Positions 26,571 to 36,383 of a DNA stretch of 64,000 nucleotides are shown piece after piece (the stretch's first letter is position 1; every line of letters begins with the position of its first letter). The notes beneath the pieces are model-generated. The model was not told the DNA's origin. It searched no databases and saw only the letters and a list, made by a program, of their open reading frames with translations. A program made the translations under genes and the position numbers. The DNA comes from CAXMNX01 sp964194845 (GTDB lineage Bacteria > Pseudomonadota > Alphaproteobacteria > Rhodobacterales > Rhodobacteraceae), in the NCBI GenBank assembly GCA_964194845.1, contig CAXMNX010000068.1, positions 1 to 64,000 on the forward strand, read 5' to 3'.

Positions 26571-29500
26571 CCCAGTTCGACGACGCCGCGCTTGCGCAAA
26601 ACAACGCCTCGGACCCGCAGGCATCGACCTGGTTGTCGGCCAATGCCGGGTCCGGGAAAACCCGCGTTCTGACCGATCGCGTCGCCCGGTTGTTGTTGCA
26701 AGGCGTTGATCCACAAAGCGTTCTCTGCCTCACCTACACCAAGGCCGCTGCCAGCGAGATGCAGAACCGTCTTTTCAAACGACTGGGCGATTGGGCGATG
26801 CTGGACGACATAAAGCTGGCCGAAGGGCTTGCCGATCTTGGCGAGGTTGCCAGTCACGATCTCGATGTCGCACGCACGCTTTTCGCGCGCGCAATTGAAA
26901 CGCCGGGTGGTCTGAAAATTCAGACAATTCACTCGTTTTGCGCGGCGCTGTTGCGGCAATTTCCGTTAGAAGCCGGTGTGTCGCCACAGTTTCGGGAACT
27001 TGACGAGCAAGGGCGGGACCGGCTGCTCGAAGACGTGCTTGACGGGCTGGCAATGGGCGAACCGGACACGGTATCAAAGCTCGCACTTCAATTTAGCGGC
27101 GAAAGCCTGACCGGGCTTGCCGCACAAATCGCGGGGTCGGCGGACCGGTTTCAACGCACCGACCGGGCAGAGATCTGCGCGCACATTGGGATCAGCGCGG
27201 ACATGACCGCAAAAGGCATCGTTGACGCCGCGATCTGGTCCGGCGATCTGGAGTTTCTGACCACCCTGCCCGACATTCTGCGAACATCTGACATGGCCAG
27301 CGATCTTAAACTGGCGGACAAAATCGCGTCTTTGCCAATGCTGGGTTCGCTGGTTGTCGTCCGGTCGCTCGCGGATGTCTTTCTCTATCGCAAAAAGTCA
27401 AAAACACCGTTTGGAGCCAAAACCGACAGCACGCCGACTAAGGATTTTCGCGACGGGCCATTTGCACCATACACGCCGCGCCTTCACCAGATCATGCTGC
27501 AGGTTGAGCGCGCCTTCGACATTCTCCGGTCCTTCAATGCGGCTGAGCAAACCCTTGCGCTTCACAACTTTGCAGCAGTGTTTTTACCCGCCTACGCGAC
27601 GGCAAAGGACGCCGCCGGAGTGCTGGATTTCGACGATCTGATCGTGAAAGCGCGGGGGCTTTTGCAAGATCAGGGGTTGGCGTGGGTGCTTTATCGCCTG
27701 GACGGCGGGATCAACCATATCCTTGTCGATGAAGCGCAGGACACGAGCCCGGCGCAATGGGAGGTAATTGACGCGCTTGCGGCAGATATTACGTCTGGAA
27801 AAGGCGCGCGCGATACCGCGTCTCGATCTATTTTCGCGGTTGGCGACAAAAAACAGTCGATTTACAGTTTTCAGGGCGCAGACGCCCGCGCGTTTGACCT
27901 GATGGCGGATAAATTTGCCCGGCAGCTGGAAAGCGGGCCCGGTTTACAGCGCCGCGAGTTGAACTATTCTTTCCGGTCGTCACGGGCCATCCTGACGGCG
28001 GTGGACGCTGTATTTCAGGGCGAATGGGCCACCGGCATTGGCGGCGAGGCCACGCATCACGCGCACCAGGATCAACTGCCGGGTCGGGTGGATCTTTGGC
28101 CAAAAGTGCCGCGCCCCGACGCGCCGGAAGATCTCGCCTGGAACGATCCGGTTGATCGAAAGGCGGCCAATGATCCCACGATAGTATTGGCGGAAAAGAT
28201 CGCCGCTCAGATCCAGCAAATTCTTTGTACAGGCACTGTACCTGACGAAAACGGCGGTTTCCGGCCGGTCGAGGCCGGAGATATCCTGATCCTGGTTCAG
28301 CGGCGGTCAGCGCTTTTTGACAGCATCATCCGGTGTTGCAAGAATCTTAATTTGCCAATTGCCGGTGCCGACAGGCTAAAAGTCAACGCCGAGCTTGCGG
28401 TACGCGATCTGCTGGCCTTGTTGTCGTTTCTGGCACTGCCGGAAGACGATCTTTCGCTTGCGACCGCGCTAAGATCGCCGCTTTTCGGATGGACCGAGGC
28501 GGAATTGTTTAATGTGGCCCAGGGGCGGAAGGGATATCTTTGGGCGTCCCTTCGTGACCAAAAGGCTGAATTTCCGGAAACCGTGGCTCGCCTGACGACA
28601 TTTCGGAACAATGCCGACTTTCGGCGGCCATTTGAGCTTATCGAGCTGATATTGACGCGCTTTGGCGGTCGCCGGGCGCTGGTATCCCGCCTTGGCCCGG
28701 AAGCTGAAGATGGCATCAATGAATTGCTGAACCAGGCGCTTGCCTACGAGCAGACGTGTGTTCCAAGCCTGACCGGTTTCCTGGCCCGCACAGGCTCAGA
28801 AGATATTGACATAAAGCGGCAATCAGGCACTTCGGGCAATCTAATCCGGGTCATGACCGTTCACGGCGCAAAGGGTCTCGAGGCGTCCATTGTTTTCTTG
28901 CCGGACACCATACGTGGTGGACACAGCCGCTTTGATAGTTTTGTTTCGGGTCAGGATGGCGTGCCGATCTGGAATATCTCCGGGGATCTTGCACCAGACA
29001 GAATAAGCGACGCGAAGGATTGGGTGGCGTCTGCGAACGCCGAGGAGCGTCAGAGGCTGCTTTATGTCGCAATGACCCGCGCCAAGCACTGGCTGATTGT
29101 TGGCGGCGCGGAAATGGAAAACCCATCGCCGGACAATTGGTATGACGCAATCGCCTCCGGTCTTGAGCGCACCGATGCGATCAGCGTCGTTGACGGCGAC
29201 CAGTCAGTGACACGGCTACAATTTGGCGACTGGCCCACGCGAGATTCGGGCAAATCACCCGATACAGAGACGAAAACCGCGCCAGTTGACGCATTCTTTG
29301 AGACCGACGCGCTGCCGCCCGTCAACCGCCAAAGCCCGCGCGCGCCGTCCGACCTTGGGGGTTCGAAGTCGATGCCGGGCGACGCAGGTGCCGAATCCTC
29401 GGTCGCGACAATGCGCGGCAGTCAATTGCATCGGCTGCTGGAGCATCTTCCGTGCCTGCCGCGAGATGAATGGGAAGCCGCCGCGAGCAATCTCCTGCCC

Positions 29501-29899
29501 GGATCGCCGCCTGACGACTTCCAGCCAATATTTGCCGAGGCTGTGGCCTGCATCGACGCCCTGCCGGAGGTTTTCTCGTCCGCGTCGTTGGCCGAGGTCG
29601 ATATTTTCGCCGACATCCCAACCGTGAAGGGTCAAATCAGCGGCGCCGTTGATCGGTTGATCGTCGAGGATGCCTGCGTCCGCGCGATAGATTTCAAGTC
29701 GAACAAGGTTGTGCCGACGCGGCAGGAAGACGTGCCCGAGGGCATTCTGCGGCAGATGGGGGCCTATCTGGAAGCGCTTGAGGAAATTTGGCCCCGCCGT
29801 GAAATTTCGATCGAAATCCTTTGGACGGCAACGGGCGGGCTTATGGCGCTTGAGCACGCTATCGTGAGGAGGGCGCTCGCAAACGCCACAACATCTTGA
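26567..29899 (+). CDS. addA: Double-strand break repair helicase–nuclease AddA
   Basis: A 1110-residue UvrD/Rep-family helicase fused to a RecB-like nuclease. Walker A is ANAGSGKT at 25–32, motif II DEAQDTSPAQW, motif III FAVGDKKQSIYSFQGA, motif V VMTVHGAKGLEA, motif VI LLYVAMTRAK; the nuclease site is AIDFKSNK near residue 1045. It is the motor and 3'-strand nuclease of AddAB. GTG start at 26567 within the addB stop. It ends the repair part of the operon; trxA follows after 58 bases with its own ribosome site. Confidence 0.96.
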   Translation: MTQFDDAALAQNNASDPQASTWLSANAGSGKTRVLTDRVARLLLQGVDPQSVLCLTYTKAAASEMQNRLFKRLGDWAMLDDIKLAEGLADLGEVASHDLDVARTLFARAIETPGGLKIQTIHSFCAALLRQFPLEAGVSPQFRELDEQGRDRLLEDVLDGLAMGEPDTVSKLALQFSGESLTGLAAQIAGSADRFQRTDRAEICAHIGISADMTAKGIVDAAIWSGDLEFLTTLPDILRTSDMASDLKLADKIASLPMLGSLVVVRSLADVFLYRKKSKTPFGAKTDSTPTKDFRDGPFAPYTPRLHQIMLQVERAFDILRSFNAAEQTLALHNFAAVFLPAYATAKDAAGVLDFDDLIVKARGLLQDQGLAWVLYRLDGGINHILVDEAQDTSPAQWEVIDALAADITSGKGARDTASRSIFAVGDKKQSIYSFQGADARAFDLMADKFARQLESGPGLQRRELNYSFRSSRAILTAVDAVFQGEWATGIGGEATHHAHQDQLPGRVDLWPKVPRPDAPEDLAWNDPVDRKAANDPTIVLAEKIAAQIQQILCTGTVPDENGGFRPVEAGDILILVQRRSALFDSIIRCCKNLNLPIAGADRLKVNAELAVRDLLALLSFLALPEDDLSLATALRSPLFGWTEAELFNVAQGRKGYLWASLRDQKAEFPETVARLTTFRNNADFRRPFELIELILTRFGGRRALVSRLGPEAEDGINELLNQALAYEQTCVPSLTGFLARTGSEDIDIKRQSGTSGNLIRVMTVHGAKGLEASIVFLPDTIRGGHSRFDSFVSGQDGVPIWNISGDLAPDRISDAKDWVASANAEERQRLLYVAMTRAKHWLIVGGAEMENPSPDNWYDAIASGLERTDAISVVDGDQSVTRLQFGDWPTRDSGKSPDTETKTAPVDAFFETDALPPVNRQSPRAPSDLGGSKSMPGDAGAESSVATMRGSQLHRLLEHLPCLPRDEWEAAASNLLPGSPPDDFQPIFAEAVACIDALPEVFSSASLAEVDIFADIPTVKGQISGAVDRLIVEDACVRAIDFKSNKVVPTRQEDVPEGILRQMGAYLEALEEIWPRREISIEILWTATGGLMALEHAIVRRALANATTS

Positions 29900-29957
29900 C
29901 GTTGCCCGCAACCGTTCTTACTTTCGCAATTCTCGCCACGCCGCCAAGGAGAACCAC

Positions 29958-30278
29958 ATGGCCACCGTAGCCGTCACCGACGATACTTTTGACGCCGAGG
30001 TCCGCCAGTCGGACGTGCCAGTGATCGTGGATTTCTGGGCCGAATGGTGCGGTCCGTGCAAGATGATCGGCCCGGCGCTGGAGGAGCTCAGCGAGGAATA
30101 CGGCGACCAGATCAAGATCGCCAAAGTGAATGTGGACGAAAACCCCAATTCGCCAGCGCAGCTTGGCGTTCGCGGCATTCCCGCGCTGTTTTTGTTCAAG
30201 GACGGGGAAGTTGTTTCCAACAAAACCGGCGCTGCCCCAAAAGCAGCCCTGAAAGGCTGGATCGACGACGCGCTCTGA
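29958..30278 (+). CDS. trxA: Thioredoxin
   Basis: A 106-residue cytosolic thioredoxin with active site WCGPC (C31, C34), the cis-proline in GVRGIPALF and the buried Asp in VDFWAEW. It reduces disulfides in ribonucleotide reductase, MsrA and others. A good AAGGAG site precedes ATG 29958. It is downstream of addA in the same direction, as in other Rhodobacteraceae, but the 58-base gap leaves room for its own promoter. Confidence 0.97.
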   Translation: MATVAVTDDTFDAEVRQSDVPVIVDFWAEWCGPCKMIGPALEELSEEYGDQIKIAKVNVDENPNSPAQLGVRGIPALFLFKDGEVVSNKTGAAPKAALKGWIDDAL

Positions 30279-30367
30279 AACACAGGCGTCGTTGCGTCAG
30301 CGGCGACACGGCCTTGCAGTCACGCCCCGCCGCCCGCATATAGCGCCAAAAGGTCAGGAGGGGCTTT

Positions 30368-30922
30368 ATGGCGGACAAATTTCCGGGCTGGCACGGCACA
30401 ACGATCATAGGTGTCCGCAAGGGCGGGCAGGTCGTGATCGCCGGCGACGGTCAGGTCAGCCTTGGGCAGACCGTGATCAAGGGCACGGCGCGCAAGGTGC
30501 GAAAGCTCAGCCCCGGCGGGATTGAGATCATTGCCGGATTTGCGGGATCGACAGCGGATGCGTTCGCGCTTCTTGAGCGGCTCGAGGCGAAGCTCGAAGC
30601 GACGCCCGGCCAGCTTCAGCGCGCGTGTGTCGAGCTTGCCAAGGATTGGCGAACCGACAAATACCTGCAAAAGCTTGAGGCAATGCTGATCGTCACCGAT
30701 GGCGAGGAGCTGTATGTAGTGACCGGGGCAGGCGATGTGCTTGAGCCCGAGCACGATGTCACCGCCATCGGGTCGGGCGGCAATTTTGCGCTCGCGGCGG
30801 GAAGGGCGCTTATGGACAGCGATCTGGATGCCGAAGCGATTGCGCGGCGCGCCATGGCCATCGCCGCAGAAATCTGCGTTTACACCAACGGCAGCCTGAC
30901 CGTGGAAGCGCTTTCAAAATGA
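30368..30922 (+). CDS. hslV: ATP-dependent protease peptidase HslV
   Basis: A 184-residue N-terminal-threonine peptidase of the HslUV proteasome-like complex. The sequence reads MADKFPGWHG then TTIIGVRKG, so catalytic Thr11 is exposed only after removal of a ten-residue propeptide; in E. coli only Met is removed. GDGQVSLGQTV and IIAGFAGSTADAF are standard. A strong AGGAGGGG site precedes the ATG. The stop overlaps the hslU start by 4 bases. Confidence 0.97.
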   Translation: MADKFPGWHGTTIIGVRKGGQVVIAGDGQVSLGQTVIKGTARKVRKLSPGGIEIIAGFAGSTADAFALLERLEAKLEATPGQLQRACVELAKDWRTDKYLQKLEAMLIVTDGEELYVVTGAGDVLEPEHDVTAIGSGGNFALAAGRALMDSDLDAEAIARRAMAIAAEICVYTNGSLTVEALSK

Positions 30923-32229
30923 CCGACCTGACCCCCCGCGAAATCGTCTCGGAGCTTGACCGTTTTATCATCGGCCAAAAGGACGCAAAACGCGCCGTCG
31001 CGGTGGCGCTCCGCAATCGTTGGCGGCGCAAGCAATTGCCCGACGATATTCGCGACGAGGTATACCCCAAGAACATTCTGATGATTGGCCCCACAGGCGT
31101 TGGTAAGACCGAAATATCGCGTCGGCTTGCTAAGCTCGCCAAGGCTCCGTTTCTGAAAGTCGAGGCAACCAAATTCACCGAAGTTGGCTATGTCGGGCGC
31201 GATGTCGAACAGATCATCCGCGATCTGGTCGAAGCCGCCATCACGATGACGCGCGATCATATGCGCGACGAAGTTAAAGCAGGCGCGCAAAAAGCTGCCG
31301 AGGATCGCGTTCTGGCCGCCGTCGCGGGTGAAAACGCCCGCGAGCAAACGCTTGATATGTTCCGCGACAAGCTGAAGCGCGGCGATCTGGACGACACATT
31401 CATCGAGCTGGAGATTAAGGACTCGTCCAATCCGCTTCAGGGCATGGAGATCCCCGGGATGCCGCCGGGGCAGGGCGGCATGGCAATCGATCTTGGGTCG
31501 ATATTCGGCAAGGGTCTTCCCGGTCGCACAGTCAAAAAGCGAATGACCGTGGCGCAAAGTTATGAACTGCTGATCGGCGAAGAGGCCGACAAGCTGCTTG
31601 ACGACGACAGTGTCACAAAGTCTGCGCTGAACGCGGTCGAGCAGAGCGGCATCGTTTTTCTTGACGAGATCGACAAGGTGACGGCGCGCTCAGAGACGCG
31701 CGGCGCGGACGTCAGCCGCGAAGGTGTTCAGCGCGATCTGCTGCCGCTAATCGAAGGCACGACGGTCAGCACCAAATACGGACCGGTCAAAACTGACCAT
31801 GTATTGTTCATTGCAAGCGGCGCGTTCCATATCGCCAAGCCGTCGGATCTGCTGCCCGAGCTTCAGGGGCGTTTGCCAATCCGCGTGAACTTGCGGGCAC
31901 TGACAGAAGAAGATTTCGTCCGCATCCTGACGGAAACCGACAACGCGCTGACGCTGCAATACACAGCACTTCTGGGTACCGAAGAGGTTACCGTGGATTT
32001 CACCGAAGACGGGATTGCCGCGCTGGCAAAGATTGCCGCTGACGTGAACCAGAGCGTGGAAAACATCGGCGCGCGCCGCCTTTACACCGTGATGGAGCGG
32101 GTTTTTGAAGAGCTTAGCTTCACCGCGCCCGACCGGTCGGGCGACAGCGTGACCGTCAACAGGGCCTTCGTCGAAGATAACCTTGGCGAGCTTATGGACG
32201 CGTCTGACATCAGCCGCTACATGCTTTAA
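30919..32229 (+). CDS. hslU: HslUV unfoldase ATPase HslU
   Basis: A 436-residue AAA+ ATPase that unfolds substrates and feeds them to HslV. Visible: PREIVSELDRFIIGQ at the N-terminus, Walker A GPTGVGKT, pore loop EVGYVGRDVE, Walker B IVFLDEIDKV, sensor segments, and the C-terminal tail DISRYML that docks on HslV and activates it. Coupled to hslV (ATGA). Heat-shock control is expected for the family, but I could not pick out a clear RpoH promoter. Confidence 0.97.
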   Translation: MTDLTPREIVSELDRFIIGQKDAKRAVAVALRNRWRRKQLPDDIRDEVYPKNILMIGPTGVGKTEISRRLAKLAKAPFLKVEATKFTEVGYVGRDVEQIIRDLVEAAITMTRDHMRDEVKAGAQKAAEDRVLAAVAGENAREQTLDMFRDKLKRGDLDDTFIELEIKDSSNPLQGMEIPGMPPGQGGMAIDLGSIFGKGLPGRTVKKRMTVAQSYELLIGEEADKLLDDDSVTKSALNAVEQSGIVFLDEIDKVTARSETRGADVSREGVQRDLLPLIEGTTVSTKYGPVKTDHVLFIASGAFHIAKPSDLLPELQGRLPIRVNLRALTEEDFVRILTETDNALTLQYTALLGTEEVTVDFTEDGIAALAKIAADVNQSVENIGARRLYTVMERVFEELSFTAPDRSGDSVTVNRAFVEDNLGELMDASDISRYML

Positions 32230-32283
32230 GCCGCGCGGCGAAAGACCCTTTTCAATCTAAAGAAAGAAGCAGACAGAGGCGCC

Positions 32284-33525
32284 ATGTCTCTCTTGGCTTT
32301 CCTCCGCGAAAACACCCGCTTTCTGTCGGCAGGTGGGCTGCTTTCGTTTTCATCGTGCTATGGCCAGACGTTCTTTATCGCCATTTTTGGGGCCCAGATC
32401 ATGGGCGCATACGGGCTCACCGATGGGCAATGGGGTGGGCTTTATACGGTTGGCACAACCGCGTCGGCGGTCGCGATGTTCTGGGCCGGGTCGCTTGCCG
32501 ACCGGTTTCGGGTGCGCGCACTTGCGTGGTTCATCATGCCGGGTCTGGCTCTGGTTTGTCTGGCGATGGCGGCGAACAGCACTGTCCTGGGATTAATCGC
32601 CATCGTGTTCCTGCTGCGGTTTCTGGGGCAGGGAATGATGAGCCAGCTGGCCGTCGTCGCGATGGCGCGGTGGTTTGTTGCGCGGCGGGGAATGGCGCTT
32701 TCAATCTCGGCGATTGGATTTGCCGTGGGGCAGGCGGCGTTTCCGGTTGTCGTTGCGTCTTTGTTCGATGTGATTTCCTGGCGCATTGTCTGGGTTCTGT
32801 CGGCAGCACTGCTTATGCTGGCATTTCCGGTGATCCTTTGGCTGTTGTCCGCCGAGCGGACGCCGCAGTCGCACGCCGAGGAGAGTACTACGGCGGGGAT
32901 GCAGGGCCGCCACTGGACCCGGGCCGAAGTCTTGCGGTCGCGGTTGTTCTGGATGCTTTTGCCGATGCTGCTTGGCCCTCCGGCATGGGGCACCGCGATG
33001 TTTTTCCAACAAGTGCATATTGCCGAGGTCAAAGGCTGGCCCCTGGTCGATTATCTGGCGCTGATCCCGCTTTTGACCGCAGTTTCGGTTGTGGTCACGT
33101 TGCTTTCGGGTCAGGCGATTGACCGAATTGGTTCCGCCAGACTTGCGGTCGTCTACCTCGTTCCCTTCACGCTGGCGTTTCTGGTTATCGGCATGGCCGA
33201 GACGCTTGCGGTGGCAGCAGTCGGCATGGCGCTTTTCGGTGTGGGGACCGGTATTCAGGCGACGCTTCCGGCCGCGTTCTGGGCCGAGTTCTTTGGCACC
33301 CGCCACATCGGCGCGATCAAGGCGGTTTCCACCAGCATCATGGTGTTTGGATCGGCAGTTGGGCCGGGTATATCCGGCGCGCTGATCGACCTTGGCCTGA
33401 CATATCCCCAGCAGATGCTGTGGATCTGCCTGTATTTTGTTGCGGCGAATATTCTGGTCTGGGTCGCAGTGCGCGAAGCCCGTGCGCAGTTACCTTCGGC
33501 GCAGGTAGATGTAATAGGCACCTGA
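32284..33525 (+). CDS. MFS transporter
   Basis: A 413-residue integral membrane protein with about 12 helices and the family signature between helices 2 and 3 (GSLADRFRVRAL). It is of the general monocarboxylate/oxalate-formate type by appearance, with LAVVAMARWFVARRGMALS in the fourth helix region. Substrate unknown. It follows hslU by 54 bases in the same direction and overlaps the smr gene tail-to-tail by 36 bases. Start ATG 32284 with an AGAGG site. Confidence 0.85.
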   Translation: MSLLAFLRENTRFLSAGGLLSFSSCYGQTFFIAIFGAQIMGAYGLTDGQWGGLYTVGTTASAVAMFWAGSLADRFRVRALAWFIMPGLALVCLAMAANSTVLGLIAIVFLLRFLGQGMMSQLAVVAMARWFVARRGMALSISAIGFAVGQAAFPVVVASLFDVISWRIVWVLSAALLMLAFPVILWLLSAERTPQSHAEESTTAGMQGRHWTRAEVLRSRLFWMLLPMLLGPPAWGTAMFFQQVHIAEVKGWPLVDYLALIPLLTAVSVVVTLLSGQAIDRIGSARLAVVYLVPFTLAFLVIGMAETLAVAAVGMALFGVGTGIQATLPAAFWAEFFGTRHIGAIKAVSTSIMVFGSAVGPGISGALIDLGLTYPQQMLWICLYFVAANILVWVAVREARAQLPSAQVDVIGT

Positions 33526-34068
33526 CCCGCCGTGGCGCTGATGCGCCTGCGATACTTGCAGGATTGCGGACTTCAACGGCGGCAGTTCCAGCCACCGGGG
33601 AACATGCTGTCGAAGGATCCCCGGTCGCGCGGGTATTGGCCCGGTGTCGTCTGATGCGCGGCCCTTTCCGGTGATTACCAGAACCAGCCGCTTGCCTTTG
33701 GCCTGCGCCGAAAGGATGAACGATGTCAGCGCGCCGTGTGCCGCGTCGGCGGTCATACCGTGTAAATCCAGTTTGCCCTCGGGCGCAGACTTGCCGCGCT
33801 TCATCTTCAGGAACGCTTTTTTGTCCATGCTGATCGGTGCCGCCATGGGCAGGGCTTGCGGTCCCCGGCCCGGATTGCTGTAGGGCAATGCAGTGTCCGA
33901 CCTTCCAACGACCGAAAACGGCACGGTCTCCGGTGCGGCTCTCGATTCGGGCCTGAATGGCTGGCCGGGCGTTGTTGCCTCGTGCCGCAGCGGCGTCGCG
34001 GTTCGCGCGACCCGCTGCCAAAGCTCTTGTTCTTCAGGGTCGAGGCCGCGTGGCGTTCGGCGCTTCAC
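33490..34068 (-). CDS. Smr-domain protein
   Basis: A 192-residue protein with a disordered N-terminal ~90 residues and a C-terminal Smr domain: LDLHGMTADAAH, VLVITGKGRASDD and the HGGSGAYYIYLRR end. Smr domains have nicking or RNA-cleaving activity and occur stand-alone or at the end of MutS2. Ends inside the converging MFS gene. It follows mltA closely (3 bases between stop and start), so mltA and smr form an operon with the upstream Tim44-like gene. Confidence 0.9.
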   Translation of the reverse strand: MKRRTPRGLDPEEQELWQRVARTATPLRHEATTPGQPFRPESRAAPETVPFSVVGRSDTALPYSNPGRGPQALPMAAPISMDKKAFLKMKRGKSAPEGKLDLHGMTADAAHGALTSFILSAQAKGKRLVLVITGKGRASDDTGPIPARPGILRQHVPRWLELPPLKSAILQVSQAHQRHGGSGAYYIYLRRR

Positions 34069-34071
34069 GGG

Positions 34072-35091
34072 CTACTCGCCGCCCGCGAGCGCCAGCGCGT
34101 CTTCAATCGGAAGCAAGACGACCATTCGGCCTGCGTCCCGGGTTCGCCCCGCGATCTTTCCGGCTTCTTGCCCTGACCCAAAGAAAATGTCGCCGCGCTG
34201 CGCGCCCTTGATCGCAGACCCGGTGTCCTGCGCTATCATAAGGTGGCGGAGCGGGCGTTCGCCGTCCTTCTCGACCCAGACCGGCGCGCCAAGCGGCACA
34301 AAGTCGGGATCAACGGCAAGCGTTCGACCCGCGGTTACCGATCGGTTCATCGCACCTAGCGGCCCCTTGTGGGCGGGAACGCGCGTAACCTCGCGAAAGA
34401 AAACATACGAAGGGTTGTGCCATAAAAGTTCGGGCCCGCGCACCGGATTGCGGCTGACCCATCTTCGTATGGTTTGCGCCGAGACCTGGTGCGGTTCAAA
34501 GACGCCACGGCGCACAAGTTCTGTTCCGACCGACCGGTATGGGTGGCCATTTTTTCCGCCATAGCCGACCCGCAAGCTGCTGCCGTCGGCCAGGTTGATC
34601 CGGCCCGAGCCCTGAACTTGCAGGAAAAACTTGTCGACGGGATCAGACAGCCAGGCGATCTCCAGCCCGCGACCCTCCAGCGCGCCCGAAGTTTCAATTT
34701 GTTCGCGTGTCAGCCATGGCGCGCCGGTCGGCGCATCATCAGGGCGACGGTAAAGCGGGTACCGAAACGCCCCCGCTTTGACCCGCGATCCGGTCAGTTC
34801 GGGTTCATAATATCCGGTGAAAAGCGCCTTGCCGCCATCGGTGATCAGAACCGGTTTGAAAAATGTCTCGAAAAACGCGCGGGCGTCACCAGCTTTTGTG
34901 GCCAATGCGCAAAGCGTCGGCCAGTCGCCGTCGGTCAGGTCTTCGCAGGTTTCAAGAAAGACCGCGCGCGCCGCATCAAGGTCGTCAGCTCCCCAGCCAT
35001 CAAGATCAGCCCAGTCCAAAAGCCGGGTATCGGCAGAGCCTGCACCGGCAAGCATGGCCAAAGCCAAAGCCGCGCCCAGCCGTCGCATCAT
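34072..35091 (-). CDS. mltA: Membrane-bound lytic transglycosylase MltA
   Basis: A 339-residue murein transglycosylase that cleaves glycan strands of peptidoglycan to 1,6-anhydro ends. It has the MltA barrel (FTGYYEPEL, VDKFFLQVQGSGRI) and the C-terminal 3D domain with the catalytic aspartates in MIAQDTGSAIKGAQRGDIFFG. The signal peptide ends ...AGAGSAD without a lipobox cysteine, so it is predicted to be a soluble periplasmic form and not a lipoprotein. Overlaps the Tim44-like gene by 4 bases. Confidence 0.93.
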   Translation of the reverse strand: MMRRLGAALALAMLAGAGSADTRLLDWADLDGWGADDLDAARAVFLETCEDLTDGDWPTLCALATKAGDARAFFETFFKPVLITDGGKALFTGYYEPELTGSRVKAGAFRYPLYRRPDDAPTGAPWLTREQIETSGALEGRGLEIAWLSDPVDKFFLQVQGSGRINLADGSSLRVGYGGKNGHPYRSVGTELVRRGVFEPHQVSAQTIRRWVSRNPVRGPELLWHNPSYVFFREVTRVPAHKGPLGAMNRSVTAGRTLAVDPDFVPLGAPVWVEKDGERPLRHLMIAQDTGSAIKGAQRGDIFFGSGQEAGKIAGRTRDAGRMVVLLPIEDALALAGGE

Positions 35092-35750
35092 TCCCCTGTG
35101 GCGACCAGCTGCCAGTTCGGATCGTCCGCGCCCAATTTTCTGGAAAAGGTCCAGACGTCGCGCTGGCGCTTGATCTCGTTTGGGTTGCCTTCGATAATCT
35201 CGTCTTCGCTGTTGCGCACAACAGACGTAAGCTCGCCGACAAACTTGATCGTCATATCACCTTCGGATGTGTCGCGATGAAACTCGGCCGACTTCAATAC
35301 AATCTCGCGCAGACCGACAAAGCTGGCGTCTACGGTCAGGCCCTCGGCCTCGCGATGATCAATCACGGATTGGAAGGTCTCCGCCACGTCGTCGGCAAGA
35401 AATCCCCGCACATCCGCTAAATCGCCGCTTTCAAATGCCATGAGAATCATCTCATAGGCGCCGCGCGCGCCCTCAAGGAATTCGCCGACGCCAAATCCAG
35501 GCTCGGCCACCTTCATCGCCGCCAGCGCCTTTGCGCTGGTTGAGCCTTCCTCGACATGATCGGTGATATCCCGGTCCGGCCCGCCTTCGATAACATCGAA
35601 GTCCGGCCTGCCAACACGGCGGCTTTCGGGCGGTCCCGACACCGGTGGCTTTTCAAATCCGTCGCGGGTTCCCAATACGTTTCTTAGTCGCAAAATCAGG
35701 AAAATCGCGATGCCGGCAAGTACCAGGAGTTGGATCAGTGGCTGGTTCAT
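35088..35750 (-). CDS. Tim44-like domain protein (TimA type)
   Basis: A 220-residue protein with one N-terminal membrane helix (about 7–22), a charged linker, and a Tim44-like domain (GAYEMILMAFESGDLADVRGFLADDVAETF; QRDVWTFSRKL). Alphaproteobacterial Tim44 homologues are inner-membrane proteins next to fxsA/secB/mltA; their role may be in protein traffic or membrane quality but is not settled. I use ATG 35750, which places the hydrophobic helix at the N-terminus. Divergent from fxsA with 105 bases between. Confidence 0.85.
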   Translation of the reverse strand: MNQPLIQLLVLAGIAIFLILRLRNVLGTRDGFEKPPVSGPPESRRVGRPDFDVIEGGPDRDITDHVEEGSTSAKALAAMKVAEPGFGVGEFLEGARGAYEMILMAFESGDLADVRGFLADDVAETFQSVIDHREAEGLTVDASFVGLREIVLKSAEFHRDTSEGDMTIKFVGELTSVVRNSEDEIIEGNPNEIKRQRDVWTFSRKLGADDPNWQLVATGE

Positions 35751-35855
35751 GTTTTCTCTCGAAAAGCGAAGGCTTGGGTTTCCGTGCGTCAGAACACATA
35801 TGTAGGGCGGCGAATGGGGCAAGTCTACTGGCCGCCCTGCGACGAAGAGGTTCAA

Positions 35856-36323
35856 ATGCCCCTGTTTCTCTTATTTTTGATCGTGCCGTTGATTGAAATC
35901 GCGCTTTTTATTCAAATCGGCGGCTTGATCGGTATTTGGTATACGCTTTTGATTGTCGTGCTGACAGCCGTTTTGGGCACGTATCTGGTGCGCAGCCAGG
36001 GGCTTGCCGTGCTTGGTCAGCTACGCGGATCGTTCGAAGATCTGCGTGATCCCACAGAACCGCTGGCGCATGGCGCGATGGTGCTTTTCTCGGGCGCTTT
36101 GTTGCTGACGCCCGGATTTTTCACTGATGCGGTTGGTTTTGCATTGATGGTGCCGGGCGTACGCTCGGCGGTCTTTCGCTACTTCCGGTCGCGGATCAAT
36201 GTTCAGACGGTTCAGTTCGGATCGAAAGCCGCCTCCCGACCGGACGAGACCGTCATCGACGCTGATTACGAGGATCTGGACGCGCCCGACCCAAAAGGCC
36301 CTTCAGGCTGGACCCGGCATTGA
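35856..36323 (+). CDS. fxsA: FxsA family membrane protein
   Basis: A 155-residue protein with several membrane helices (LFLIVPLIEIALFIQIG, TLLIVVLTAVLGTYLV, MVLFSGALLLTPGFFTDAVG) and a polar C-terminus. The E. coli homologue suppresses exclusion of phage T7 by F; physiological role is unknown. Start at ATG 35856, supported by GAAGAGG. Forms a pair with secB downstream (60 bases). Confidence 0.9.
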   Translation: MPLFLLFLIVPLIEIALFIQIGGLIGIWYTLLIVVLTAVLGTYLVRSQGLAVLGQLRGSFEDLRDPTEPLAHGAMVLFSGALLLTPGFFTDAVGFALMVPGVRSAVFRYFRSRINVQTVQFGSKAASRPDETVIDADYEDLDAPDPKGPSGWTRH

Positions 36324-36383
36324 GGGTCTGCCAGCGCTCTGTTAGACGAAGCGCGATTTACGATCCATTTTACGGAGCAATCC

